From Deltaproteobacteria bacterium (GTDB taxonomy: Bacteria > Myxococcota > UBA796 > SXON01), in assembly GCA_947483545.1 (NCBI GenBank), contig CANKNP010000108.1:1-13910 (forward strand): a DNA stretch of 13,910 nt, given 5' to 3'. This document shows positions 1-6,975 of this stretch, piece by piece. A program made the position numbers and the translations under genes. The stretch's first letter is position 1. Every line of letters starts with the position of its first letter. Below the pieces are notes generated by a model. The model did no database searches, had not been told where the DNA came from, and saw nothing but the letters and a program-made list of their open reading frames with translations.

Positions 1-9
1 ATACACCCT

Positions 10-27
10 TGGGGGGCAAGCCCCCCA
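10..27. terminator. GC-rich hairpin downstream of the last gene, possible terminator
   Basis: A perfect 7-bp stem (TGGGGGG / CCCCCCA) with a 4-nt loop lies about 22 bp past the stop codon of the leftmost minus-strand gene. Its position suits the end of the operon. On the minus strand it is followed by AGGGTGTAT, which is not a U-tract. On the plus strand it is followed by ATTT, a weak T-run. It could be a weak or bidirectional terminator, or simply a stable 3' hairpin. What lies beyond the window edge is unknown. Confidence 0.4.
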
Positions 28-49
28 TTTCAAACGGGACGCTGGGCGC

Positions 50-811
50 CTACTCCCCCAGCCGCGCCTTCCAGGCCCTTTGTCGCCGCCCACCGCGCCC
101 GAGGCGTTGGTAGAGCGCCCCCCGGAAGAGCATGGTCGCGTGGACGAACGCCACGAGCGCGAGCCCAATGGCCCAGCCGATCGGCCCAGCTCCCGCCCCA
201 ATGGCCAATGCACCCGCGTTCACAAAGCCAAAGAGCGGGCCAAACATGCTCAAGATGGTGCCAGCGGAGCTCGGCCGCATCGCCAGCAGCGGGATCACGA
301 GGAACAATTGGGGCACAAACCACTCCGGCGCGTTGTCCTTGAGCCAGTAGGCCGATTCGCGCAAAACCTCCACCCCAGCAGATCGGCTCCGACCGATGTG
401 CTCGGGCGCTACGTTGAATACAACGCCCACCGCGAGCGGAAAGATCCAACTGACGGCGGGCGGAATCAGAAACCCGACGATCATCGACGCGATCCAAATG
501 GGGAACGCCACGCCGATCACGTCGAAGGTATATCGGCCCAGGTTCTGTCGAATCGCGGACAGGGACAGGCTCCGCCGCTCGTCCAACGCGTCCTGCAGCG
601 TCGCGAGATAGGTCCCCGCGCAGGCGGCGTTGAGCAGCCCTACGACAAAGCCCCCGGCCACGCCAAGGGGCGAGAGCGCGAGGCTGGCCACCGTCAACAG
701 CGGAAACAGCAGGAGCAGGAGGATCAACGCCCACGCGCTCCTCGCCGTGGCGCGGACAGCGTCGAGCCCCGCATCGCGGTACACTTGCAGGGTCGCGCGA
801 ACGAGCAGCAC
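50..811 (-). CDS. Multi-pass membrane protein of unknown function
   Basis: I do not recognise this 253-aa protein. It shows several hydrophobic stretches, roughly residues 27-48, 50-72, 97-134 (probably two segments), 165-200 (probably two) and 203-229, so about five to seven membrane spans. There is no signal peptide, and the C-terminal tail after about residue 230 is basic (RLGRGGRRQR) and so probably cytoplasmic. A loop at about 135-165 carries charged residues (EHIGRSRSAGVEVLRESAYW). No catalytic motif is visible. The start is GTG at 811, preceded by a modest AAAGG. It lies 18 bp after the stop of the RCK gene on the same strand, so it is probably the last gene of the ftsZ transcript. The coding assignment is supported by its length, its membrane-protein character and its tight spacing. 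A division or envelope role is only guilt by association. Confidence 0.75.
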   Translation of the reverse strand: MLLVRATLQVYRDAGLDAVRATARSAWALILLLLLFPLLTVASLALSPLGVAGGFVVGLLNAACAGTYLATLQDALDERRSLSLSAIRQNLGRYTFDVIGVAFPIWIASMIVGFLIPPAVSWIFPLAVGVVFNVAPEHIGRSRSAGVEVLRESAYWLKDNAPEWFVPQLFLVIPLLAMRPSSAGTILSMFGPLFGFVNAGALAIGAGAGPIGWAIGLALVAFVHATMLFRGALYQRLGRGGRRQRAWKARLGE

Positions 812-829
812 GGTTGGCCTTTAGCGCCG

Positions 830-1864
830 TCAGCCCCAATCCGCCGTCTCTCGGACCCGATTCCCTGGCAACATCACCTGGATGCTCGTCCCGGCGGCCA
901 CGGTCCAATCCGGCGCGGGGTTGGGGTGCCAACCGGCCCCGTCCTGCACCGCTACGAACGTGACGTGGTGCTGATCCGAGAGGGAGTGCAAGGTCTTGCC
1001 GACAATAGGGGAGGCCGGCGTCGGGTGCAGCTCCAACACGACGAGCAGGGTGGTGCCGAGGCGGTGGGTGCCCACCACCCGTTTGTCGAGCGCGCAAGAG
1101 GCAAACAACGGTGCGGCGAGCTTGGAGGTGCTGACCGACATTTCGATGCCGATCACATTGCCGACCTTGTCCGCGAGGCGCTGATCGAACAGGCGCAGCA
1201 CAATCGGGATGGTGGCGCTGATCTCGCGGACGTCCATCGCGATCTCCAAGTTGGCCAGGTCGTCGTTGGTCGCGATGATGATGGCCCGGGCATGCAGCAC
1301 GTTCATGGTGCGTAGTTGGTTCTCCGCCCGCGCATCGGCGATCAAGACGTCCACGCCGCGCGCGCGCGCAAGCGGCACGAACGCGCCTTCGGGGTTTCGC
1401 TCGATGACAAACACCTCCGTGCCCAAAAGGAGCAGCTCCTCCAAGACGCGGTACCCCACGGTCCCGAGCCCACAGAGGATGACATGATTGCGCGCAGTCC
1501 CGGCCAGAATGCTCATCCAAGCTCCCTTGTTCTCTTCTTTGCGAAAGGCCGAAAAGCCCAGCTTGATGACGCCTTCGGCGACGAACAAGATGCCCAGGAT
1601 CGGCATGAGGGCGGTCACCACCTGCGAGGCCGGGTGCTTCGGAAACTCAGGAAACTCCCCCATCAGCATCTCGTAGACCAGGTACGCAGACCCCGCCCAG
1701 GTTTCGGCGCCCCCTGTCTCGTGGAGAATCGCAGCGCCGATCGCAGCCGTGATCCCCATCGCGATCGTCGGCTGAACCAAAACGCGAAGCGCACGCGCGA
1801 AAAAGATCGCCTCCGCCCAGGTGCGACGGAGGCGACGTTCAAGGATCCGCCTGCGGGCGGGCAC
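830..1864 (-). CDS. Two-TM RCK (TrkA-N/TrkA-C) protein, channel-like but lacking a TVGYG filter
   Basis: This 344-aa protein has the architecture of a two-TM potassium channel with a cytoplasmic RCK domain. TM1 is at about 29-49, a re-entrant-like region at about 56-82, and TM2 at about 83-103. A TrkA-N Rossmann domain begins at residue 127, with the glycine motif GLGTVG at 132-137 and an acidic residue E155 at the end of the second strand, as in NAD-binding RCK domains. A TrkA-C-like domain spans about 270-333. In K+ channels of this family the loop between the helices carries TVGYG(D). Here that stretch reads YEMLMGEFPEFPKHP (64-78) with no such signature, so K+ selectivity cannot be assumed. 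The start is GTG at 1864, only 3 bp after the ftsZ stop, which implies co-transcription and possible translational coupling. It may be a ligand-sensing membrane protein or a non-canonical channel. The family call is firm; the transport function is not. Confidence 0.85.
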   Translation of the reverse strand: MPARRRILERRLRRTWAEAIFFARALRVLVQPTIAMGITAAIGAAILHETGGAETWAGSAYLVYEMLMGEFPEFPKHPASQVVTALMPILGILFVAEGVIKLGFSAFRKEENKGAWMSILAGTARNHVILCGLGTVGYRVLEELLLLGTEVFVIERNPEGAFVPLARARGVDVLIADARAENQLRTMNVLHARAIIIATNDDLANLEIAMDVREISATIPIVLRLFDQRLADKVGNVIGIEMSVSTSKLAAPLFASCALDKRVVGTHRLGTTLLVVLELHPTPASPIVGKTLHSLSDQHHVTFVAVQDGAGWHPNPAPDWTVAAGTSIQVMLPGNRVRETADWG

Positions 1865-1867
1865 GAA

Positions 1868-2989
1868 TCAGCTCTTGCGGAGGAGCGTCGGGATGTCGTA
1901 GTCCTCGGTCCGGAGCGCGTCGAAGCCGGTCGCGACCCGGCCGTTCGTGCGGCCCGGCATCATCGTCTGGTTGACAGCCTGGCGAATGCGCTGCTCGGCC
2001 AACTGGGGTGCGAAGTTGGCCTTCGGACCTTTGGAGAACCCGGTGCCGACCACGGTCACCTGCACCTGGTCGCCCAGGTTCTCGTCGATCACAAAGCCGA
2101 AGATCACGTTGGCCTCCTCGGCGCACTCCTCTTGGACCATCAACGCGGCTTCGTTCACCTCAAACAGCGTGAGCGAGGAGCTGGCGCTGAAGTTGATGAG
2201 CACGCTGTTGGCGCCGTGGATGCTGATCTCGTCCAGAAGCGGGGAATTGATCGCCCGGGTCGCGGCTTCGACGGCGCGGTGGCTACCGCTGGCGAGGCCA
2301 ACGCCCATGAGCGCGAGCCCCTGGCCCTTCATGATCGTCCGCACGTCCGCAAAGTCCACGTTGATGACGCCGTTCCCATTGATCAGATCCGAGATGCCCT
2401 TGACCGCGTTGAGCAGCACGTCGTCCGCCTTCTTGAAGGCGTCCATCATCGAGGACTTCTCGTTCATCACCTGGATCAGCCGGGCGTTCGGGATCGTGAT
2501 CAGCGTGTCCACGTGGGTGGTCATGCCCTCGATGCCGTCCTCGGCCTGCTTCTTCCGGCGGCGGCCTTCGAACGGGAACGGGCGCGTGACCACGCCGACG
2601 GTGAGCACCTGCATCTCCTTGGCGACTTCGCACACGACAGGCGCCGCGCCTGTGCCGGTGCCGCCGCCCATGCCAGCGGTCACGAACACCATGTCGGCGC
2701 CCGACACCAGCTCGGCGATCCGCTCGCGATCCTCGAGCGCAGCGGCCCGGCCCATCTCAGGGTCAGCGCCTGCGCCGAGGCCCTTGGTGAGCTGCACGCC
2801 GAGCTGAAAGCGCTGGGGCGCGAGCGACCGAGCGAGATCCTGCGCGTCGGTGTTGATGACGACGAATTCCACCCCAGTCAAGCCGGAGCGGATCATGTTG
2901 TTGACGGCGTTTCCGCCGGCGCCCCCTACACCAATCACTTTGATGCGAGCGCGGTTGTCCGTAGTATTGTCGTTGACGAGTTCAATCAT
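1868..2989 (-). CDS. ftsZ: Cell division protein FtsZ
   Basis: Tubulin-like GTPase that polymerises into the cytokinetic Z-ring at midcell. The 373-aa protein has the N-terminal glycine-rich motif ([11 protein letters not shown], 20-30), the tubulin signature [11 protein letters not shown] at 108-118, and the catalytic T7/synergy loop [11 protein letters not shown] at 210-220. A short linker of about 45 residues leads to the conserved C-terminal peptide [11 protein letters not shown] (363-373), which in other bacteria binds FtsA and other tethers. I chose ATG at 2989 because MIELVNDN matches usual FtsZ N-termini and a Shine-Dalgarno-like AGAGG sits 5 nt upstream. An in-frame upstream start at 3040 would add 17 unlikely residues ([16 protein letters not shown]) read from the pyrimidine-rich spacer. 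ftsA, which normally precedes ftsZ, is absent. The RCK gene follows after 3 bp. Confidence 0.98.
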   Translation of the reverse strand: MIELVNDNTTDNRARIKVIGVGGAGGNAVNNMIRSGLTGVEFVVINTDAQDLARSLAPQRFQLGVQLTKGLGAGADPEMGRAAALEDRERIAELVSGADMVFVTAGMGGGTGTGAAPVVCEVAKEMQVLTVGVVTRPFPFEGRRRKKQAEDGIEGMTTHVDTLITIPNARLIQVMNEKSSMMDAFKKADDVLLNAVKGISDLINGNGVINVDFADVRTIMKGQGLALMGVGLASGSHRAVEAATRAINSPLLDEISIHGANSVLINFSASSSLTLFEVNEAALMVQEECAEEANVIFGFVIDENLGDQVQVTVVGTGFSKGPKANFAPQLAEQRIRQAVNQTMMPGRTNGRVATGFDALRTEDYDIPTLLRKS

Positions 2990-3084
2990 GGCGACCTCTG
3001 GGGCGGGCCTGCCGGCCGGGCAGGGAGGAGTGGGGAGCAAGGAGCGGATGGCGGAGGGAGGAGGCGGGGGAGCGGGGGGGGAAG
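2990..3084 (-). other. ftsQ-ftsZ spacer: pyrimidine-rich leader with hairpin and ftsZ RBS
   Basis: This 95-bp spacer is strongly purine-biased on the plus strand (3022-3084), hence a C/T-rich leader on the transcribed strand, with runs such as CCCCCCCC. A 6-bp hairpin, CCTGCC-loop-GGCAGG, lies at 3008-3024, about 7 nt upstream of the ftsZ Shine-Dalgarno AGAGG (2995-2999). The hairpin could influence access to the ribosome binding site. No gene fits here. This is where ftsA would normally sit. Confidence 0.6.
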
Positions 3085-3810
3085 TCAGAGAGGCGTGACG
3101 ACCGCGAGTTGGGGAGACCCGAGGTCGATGCGGAGCGGCGAGGTGAGGTCCACACCCTGGCGGGCGAGCCTCGCGAGCTTGGGGAGCGCGACGTCGGGGG
3201 AGAACCCGAGCAGCACTTCACCCCCGTTTCGCAGCACCAGCACATAACCCGAGCGGGTATCAAAACGCACCTCGGAAACCTCCTTCGCGGAGATTTTGCC
3301 GGGCGCGCCAGGGGCACCCGCCGAGGCCGCCGAAAGGGCGCTGAGCCCCCCCCGGATGATCTGGCGGGCAAGGTCGGGCTGCTCGGTTGCGAACGACTCG
3401 GGGATGCCCGTCAGCACAGGCAGATCCAGGGTCACCCCCTTGGCCTGACGGAAAACATGGCCCGTCTCATCCACCAGATACAGCTTGTCGAGCAGCAACA
3501 AGGCCGTGGGGATTCGCTCCTGGACGGAGAGGATCACGCGGTCCGGAAAAGCGCGGCGTGCCTGGGCCCTTGCTACCCAAGGGTGACGCTCCGCCCCGCG
3601 CACCGCCCCCGCCAGGTCCACGGAAACCAGGGGCGTTCCAAGCGCGACGTTCGCCAGGTGCCGGATCTGCAGCGCGTCGGCCTGGGCGTTCCCCAGAACC
3701 TCCACTGTGTGGCATCGGGTGAGCTCCGCGCCGTACAGCACCCACGCCAAACCCCCAAGCATGACGCTCAGGGTCAGGGCGGTGAGGATCTGGAGGAGGA
3801 GGCGTTTCAC
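3085..3810 (-). CDS. ftsQ: Cell division protein FtsQ (DivIB family)
   Basis: Bitopic inner-membrane divisome protein that, with FtsB and FtsL, recruits and regulates the FtsWI synthase. The 241-aa protein has a short cytoplasmic N-terminus, one TM segment at about 8-27, and a POTRA domain at about 31-100. That domain ends in the family pattern [17 protein letters not shown] (76-92), followed by VQERIPTA. A beta-rich FtsQ domain follows, with [10 protein letters not shown] at 111-120 and the LPVLTG segment. It is slightly short for the family but complete. The start is GTG at 3810 with no strong Shine-Dalgarno. An AT-richer gap upstream holds a possible promoter, which suggests that ftsQ and ftsZ can be transcribed separately from the mur genes. 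The position between ddl and ftsZ is classical, apart from the missing ftsA. Confidence 0.93.
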   Translation of the reverse strand: MKRLLLQILTALTLSVMLGGLAWVLYGAELTRCHTVEVLGNAQADALQIRHLANVALGTPLVSVDLAGAVRGAERHPWVARAQARRAFPDRVILSVQERIPTALLLLDKLYLVDETGHVFRQAKGVTLDLPVLTGIPESFATEQPDLARQIIRGGLSALSAASAGAPGAPGKISAKEVSEVRFDTRSGYVLVLRNGGEVLLGFSPDVALPKLARLARQGVDLTSPLRIDLGSPQLAVVTPL

Positions 3811-3831
3811 GGGATTCTGGGGGCTGTTCTC

Positions 3832-3860
3832 GTTCTACTACAAGGCCTTGGTGTTGACAA
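3832..3860 (-). promoter_or_regulatory. Candidate sigma70-type promoter upstream of ftsQ
   Basis: The 82-bp ddl-ftsQ gap is noticeably AT-richer than its surroundings. On the minus strand it contains TTGTCA (3860-3855; 5/6 match to TTGACA), a 17-bp spacer, and TAGAAC (3837-3832; 4/6 match to TATAAT), ending about 21 bp before the ftsQ GTG. The spacing is ideal but the -10 is weak, and the organism's sigma consensus is unknown. It would drive ftsQ-ftsZ and the two downstream genes. Confidence 0.4.
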
Positions 3861-3892
3861 GACAAGAGCAAACTATTTTTCTACATGAAGTG

Positions 3893-4816
3893 TCAGCCCG
3901 CCGCGACATGGAGCCGGGCCCCGAGGAGCAGCCGCTCCACGAGATCGTCGAAGGTCATGCCGACCACGGCGGCAGCCATCGGGGAGAGCGATGTCTCGGT
4001 CATGCCCGGCAGCGTGTTGATCTCCAGGAACCACGGCGTGCCGTGTTCGTCCACGATGAAGTCCGCGCGAGCAACACCCGAGAGCCGCAGGGTGTCGAAC
4101 GCCACCTTGGCGGAGCGTTGTGCGGCGCTCGCAATGCTCTCGGCGATGGGCGCCGGGGCGATGTAGGTCGTTTTTCCCTTGGTGTACTTGGCCTCGAAGT
4201 CGAAGAACTCGGTGTTGGGTACGATGGAGACCACCGGCAGCGGGGTGCCCTCCAGCACCGCGACGGTGATCTCGTCGCCGGCGACGAACTGTTCCAGCAG
4301 CACCTCGGGCGCAAATTCGCCGCAGTACAGCAGCGCCGCCTCCAGCTCCGCCGCGTCGTGGCATTTGCGGATGCCAAGCGTGCTCCCGCCTTCGGGCGTT
4401 TTCGCCATGATGGGAAAGGTCAGATCCTCCGGGAACGGATCCCCCTGGCGCCACACCCGATCCGCGCACATCGGGATCCCGGTGCCGCGCAACGCACGCT
4501 TGGTCGCGACCTTGTCCATCGCCACCGCGCTCCCCAGCACCCCGGAGCCTGTGTACGGGAGCCGCATCACCTCACACATGCCCTGCACGCACCCGTCCTC
4601 GCCGAGCACGCCATGGAGCGCGAGCCAGCAGACGGTGACGCCGTTCGCCACCAACTGGGCGGGAAGATCGGCTCCAACATCGATCTCGATGGCGTTCCAG
4701 CCACGCCGGAGCAGCGCGGCGCTGACCGCGTGCCCGCTCTTGAAGGAGATGGGGCGCTCCGGGGAGAGCCCCCCGAGCAGGACGCCGACGACGGCGGTGG
4801 ATTTGGACAGGACCAT
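3893..4816 (-). CDS. ddl: D-alanine--D-alanine ligase
   Basis: Cytoplasmic ATP-grasp ligase that joins two D-alanines into the dipeptide used by MurF. The 307-aa length is normal for the DdlB type. Visible family motifs are GGLSPERPIS (15-24, with the conserved Glu E20), HGVLGEDGCVQG (68-79), PYTGSG and AMDK (99-102), the ATP-binding loop KTPEGGSTLG (139-148), FFDFEAKYT (204-212), and the C-terminal catalytic and metal-binding stretch LEINTLPGMT (264-273). The loop departs slightly from the usual KP..GSS.G pattern, with Thr in place of the second Ser, but all blocks are present, so it is probably active. The ATG at 4816 directly abuts the stop of the preceding gene (TAAATG) and has a strong GGGAGG Shine-Dalgarno inside that gene. 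It is the last gene of the tight mur block. Confidence 0.96.
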   Translation of the reverse strand: MVLSKSTAVVGVLLGGLSPERPISFKSGHAVSAALLRRGWNAIEIDVGADLPAQLVANGVTVCWLALHGVLGEDGCVQGMCEVMRLPYTGSGVLGSAVAMDKVATKRALRGTGIPMCADRVWRQGDPFPEDLTFPIMAKTPEGGSTLGIRKCHDAAELEAALLYCGEFAPEVLLEQFVAGDEITVAVLEGTPLPVVSIVPNTEFFDFEAKYTKGKTTYIAPAPIAESIASAAQRSAKVAFDTLRLSGVARADFIVDEHGTPWFLEINTLPGMTETSLSPMAAAVVGMTFDDLVERLLLGARLHVAAG

Positions 4817-5629
4817 TTAGAGCCTCCCTCCCCGGCCGGGCTGGCCGAGGCGTTCTTCGAGTTGAATTCCAGTGTGGGTGTGAACCCGGTCCTTCACGGC
4901 GACGAGCAACGCGCGAAGGTGGCGAGGTGTGGCGTCGCCGCGATTGGCGAGCACGGCGGGGTCGAGCTCTCCGAGCGTCGCGCCATGGACCCGTAGACCC
5001 GCGAGCTGGGCCTTGCGGAGCAGGTCTCGGGTCGTCGGCCCGCGCCGCCGAAGCTCTCGCCAGGCTTGACCGGCGACGGGCGGCGTGAGCTTGGCGTTCG
5101 GGCGCAGCACGGCAGAGACGAGCAGGGCCTTGGGATCCGCGTCGGTCGCGTCCGTGACCTCAAAACTCCGGCCACGAAAGCGTCGCACCGTGAGCAAGGC
5201 GGGCTGAATCCAACCTTCTTCGTAGGCATCCAGCAGCGTCCCCGGGGCGCGGCGCAGGGCCTCAAACCCCGGCCAGAGCCCGATGGGCGCGAGCAAGGCC
5301 CCGGCGCCCACCCAAAGGCCAGCGGTCGGCGCGACGACCGCGGCGACGTGCTCGAACTCTCCACCGAGCCGGAGCGCGAGTCCGACAAGCCCGTTCTCAG
5401 GGGGCAGCGAATCGTGAAACGCAGGGATCGGCCGAACCGTCCAGCGCTCGGCGCGGGCGAGCTTGATCAACGCGACAAGCGAGGCTTCATCACCTACTTC
5501 GCACCAGTGCTCGACAGCACCACCGCAACCCAGAGGCAGGTGCCGGGCGAGCGGCTCCTCATCCCGGATGACCCAGGCCGTGGTCAAGCGGGCACCCGCC
5601 GGCCGAGGGAATCTGCGAGCTGCCCACAC
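4817..5629 (-). CDS. Compact MurB-like protein, probably not a functional reductase
   Basis: It sits exactly where murB is expected, between murC and ddl. Scattered MurB-like features support a relationship: EEPLARHLPLGCGG near the N-terminus (24-37, cf. the PL..HT....GG opening), WVGAGALL (106-113), PGFEALRRAPGT (120-131, cf. GLE...GIPGT), and a C-terminal LANRGDATPRHLRALL (228-242) followed by VHTHTGIQLEER (249-260). The key parts of MurB are not visible: the FAD-binding G-S-N loop reads AFHDSL, PGTVGGA reads PGTLLDA, YR.S is missing, and the G-S.F.NP segment bearing the catalytic Ser is missing. At 270 aa or less it is shorter than typical MurB. The start is uncertain: GTG at 5629 overlaps murC by 46 bp, whereas a TTG at 5587 (TTGA overlap with the murC stop) would give 256 aa and match the tight junctions elsewhere. 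Relationship to MurB is an inference from alignment by eye. Confidence 0.75.
   Translation of the reverse strand: MWAARRFPRPAGARLTTAWVIRDEEPLARHLPLGCGGAVEHWCEVGDEASLVALIKLARAERWTVRPIPAFHDSLPPENGLVGLALRLGGEFEHVAAVVAPTAGLWVGAGALLAPIGLWPGFEALRRAPGTLLDAYEEGWIQPALLTVRRFRGRSFEVTDATDADPKALLVSAVLRPNAKLTPPVAGQAWRELRRRGPTTRDLLRKAQLAGLRVHGATLGELDPAVLANRGDATPRHLRALLVAVKDRVHTHTGIQLEERLGQPGRGGRL
4823..4828 (-). promoter_or_regulatory. Shine-Dalgarno of ddl inside the murB-like gene
   Basis: GGGAGG lies 6 nt upstream of the ddl ATG, within the final codons of the murB-like gene. It is one of the clearest ribosome binding sites in the window and fixes the ddl start. It also shows how ddl can be translated although its start codon directly abuts the upstream stop. 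Confidence 0.7.
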
Positions 5630-6975
5630 ACCCGGTTCACATCGCCGGCGCCGAGCGTGATGACGAGATCGCCGGGCCGCACAAACCCGACCAGGTGGTG
5701 GAGCGCATCATCGAGGGAGGCGACCGCGACGGCGCTGCGGTGGCCCAGCGCCAGCGTACCCTCGGCGATGCGCTCGGCATCGACACCCTCGAGCGGAGGC
5801 TCGCCTGCGGCGTAGATCGGACAGACGACCACGTGCGCGGCCCGGTTGAAACAGCGGCAGAATTCATTGAACAGGTCACGAACCCGGCTCGGGCGATGGG
5901 GCTGGAAGACCGCGATGATCCGCCGCGCCTCCCACCCTTCGGCCGCCGCGGAGAGCGTGGCCTCAATCTCGACGGGATGGTGCGCGTAGTCGTCGATGAT
6001 GAGCACGTCATCTACAAATCCACGCTCCGAGAAGCGACGGTCAACGCCCGAGAAGCCCTCCAGGGCACCCTGCACTTGCGCGAAAGGGATGTCCAACCCC
6101 AAGCTCACCGCGGTCGCGGCCAGCGCATTCAGGACATTGTGGCGTCCGGGCTGGGAAAGTCGGAGCTCGCCGAGCGCTTCATCACCGCGCCACACCCGAA
6201 AGCTGAGGCTCCGGCCCTCCTGCACCACGCGATCCGCCCGGATCTCTGCCTGCAGGTTGAGACCGTAGGAGATCACTTTGCGACGAACCCGCGGCAGCAT
6301 CTGTTGCACGACGGGGTGATCGGTGCAGAGCACGTTGAACCCGTAGAAGGGCACCCGATTGGCGAACGAGACGAACCCATCAATCAGCGCCTCGAACGTC
6401 TTCCAATGGTCGAGGTGCTCGGGATCGATGTTCGTGATGATCGTGACGGTCGGATCAAGCAGGAGGAAGCTGCCATCCGACTCGTCGGCCTCAGCCACGA
6501 GGTAGTCCCCCTGACCCAGCCGCGCGTTGGACCCAAAAGTATCGAGGCGGCCGCCGATCACGACCGTTGGGTCGAGCCCCGATCGGTGCAAGCACATCGC
6601 CAGCATCGATGTCGTCGTGGTCTTGCCGTGCGTGCCGGCGACCGCCAGCCCATACTTGAGCCGCATCAGCTCGCCCAACATCTCGGCGCGCGGAATGACA
6701 GGAATCTTCTGTCGGTGCGCCGCGATCACCTCGGGGTTGTCATCCCGGACGGCCGTCGATCGCACGACGACATGCACGCCATCGACGTTCTCGGCCGCGT
6801 GACCCAGCAGAATCTGGCCGCCCAGCGCGCGGAGGCGCTGAATCACCGTGCTCTCCTTCTGGTCCGAGCCGGACACCTGGTAGCCCAGGTTCAACAAGAG
6901 CTCGGCGATCCCAGACATTCCGATGCCGCCGATCCCGATGAAGTGGATCCGGAGGTACTTGCCGCGGAACATCAT
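5584..6975 (-). CDS. murC: UDP-N-acetylmuramate--L-alanine ligase (MurC)
   Basis: ATP-dependent cytoplasmic ligase that adds L-alanine to UDP-MurNAc, the first peptide step of the precursor. The 463-aa protein is full length. It has an N-terminal Rossmann-like domain with HFIGIGGIGMSG (11-22), the ATP P-loop GTHGKTTT (114-121), EADESDGS (162-169), NIDPEHLDHW (182-191), GRHNVLNALAA (278-288), DDYAHHP (328-334) and FQPHRPSRV (357-365). All are typical of MurC. Tandem ATGs occur at 6975 and 6972. The first makes an ATGA overlap with the ftsW stop and is preferred. A modest GAAGG lies about 10 nt upstream. murG, the usual neighbour between ftsW and murC, is not here. Confidence 0.97.
   Translation of the reverse strand: MMFRGKYLRIHFIGIGGIGMSGIAELLLNLGYQVSGSDQKESTVIQRLRALGGQILLGHAAENVDGVHVVVRSTAVRDDNPEVIAAHRQKIPVIPRAEMLGELMRLKYGLAVAGTHGKTTTTSMLAMCLHRSGLDPTVVIGGRLDTFGSNARLGQGDYLVAEADESDGSFLLLDPTVTIITNIDPEHLDHWKTFEALIDGFVSFANRVPFYGFNVLCTDHPVVQQMLPRVRRKVISYGLNLQAEIRADRVVQEGRSLSFRVWRGDEALGELRLSQPGRHNVLNALAATAVSLGLDIPFAQVQGALEGFSGVDRRFSERGFVDDVLIIDDYAHHPVEIEATLSAAAEGWEARRIIAVFQPHRPSRVRDLFNEFCRCFNRAAHVVVCPIYAAGEPPLEGVDAERIAEGTLALGHRSAVAVASLDDALHHLVGFVRPGDLVITLGAGDVNRVCGQLADSLGRRVPA

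Noticed and set aside
1455..1475. GLGTVGY in the RCK protein as a K+ selectivity filter
   Set aside because: It lies after both TM helices, at the start of the Rossmann domain, and is the nucleotide-binding glycine loop, not a pore signature.
2990..3040. Upstream in-frame start for ftsZ at 3040
   Set aside because: It would translate the pyrimidine-rich spacer into a proline-rich 17-residue extension not seen in FtsZ. The ATG at 2989 has AGAGG at good spacing.
2990..3084. Remnant of ftsA in the ftsQ-ftsZ spacer
   Set aside because: The spacer is low-complexity pyrimidine-rich sequence, and I could not see any actin-fold ATPase motif in any frame.
80..3247. Long plus-strand ORFs (80-1315 and 1316-3247) lying opposite the membrane protein, RCK and ftsZ genes
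   Set aside because: Their translations are rich in Arg, His, Gly and Pro with no domain pattern. They run antisense to well-recognised genes, as expected from high-GC third positions.
3854..3879. Plus-strand TTGACA with TATTTT as an antisense promoter into ddl
   Set aside because: The spacer is only 14 bp and there is no plus-strand gene to express. The minus-strand reading has 17-bp spacing and a sensible target.
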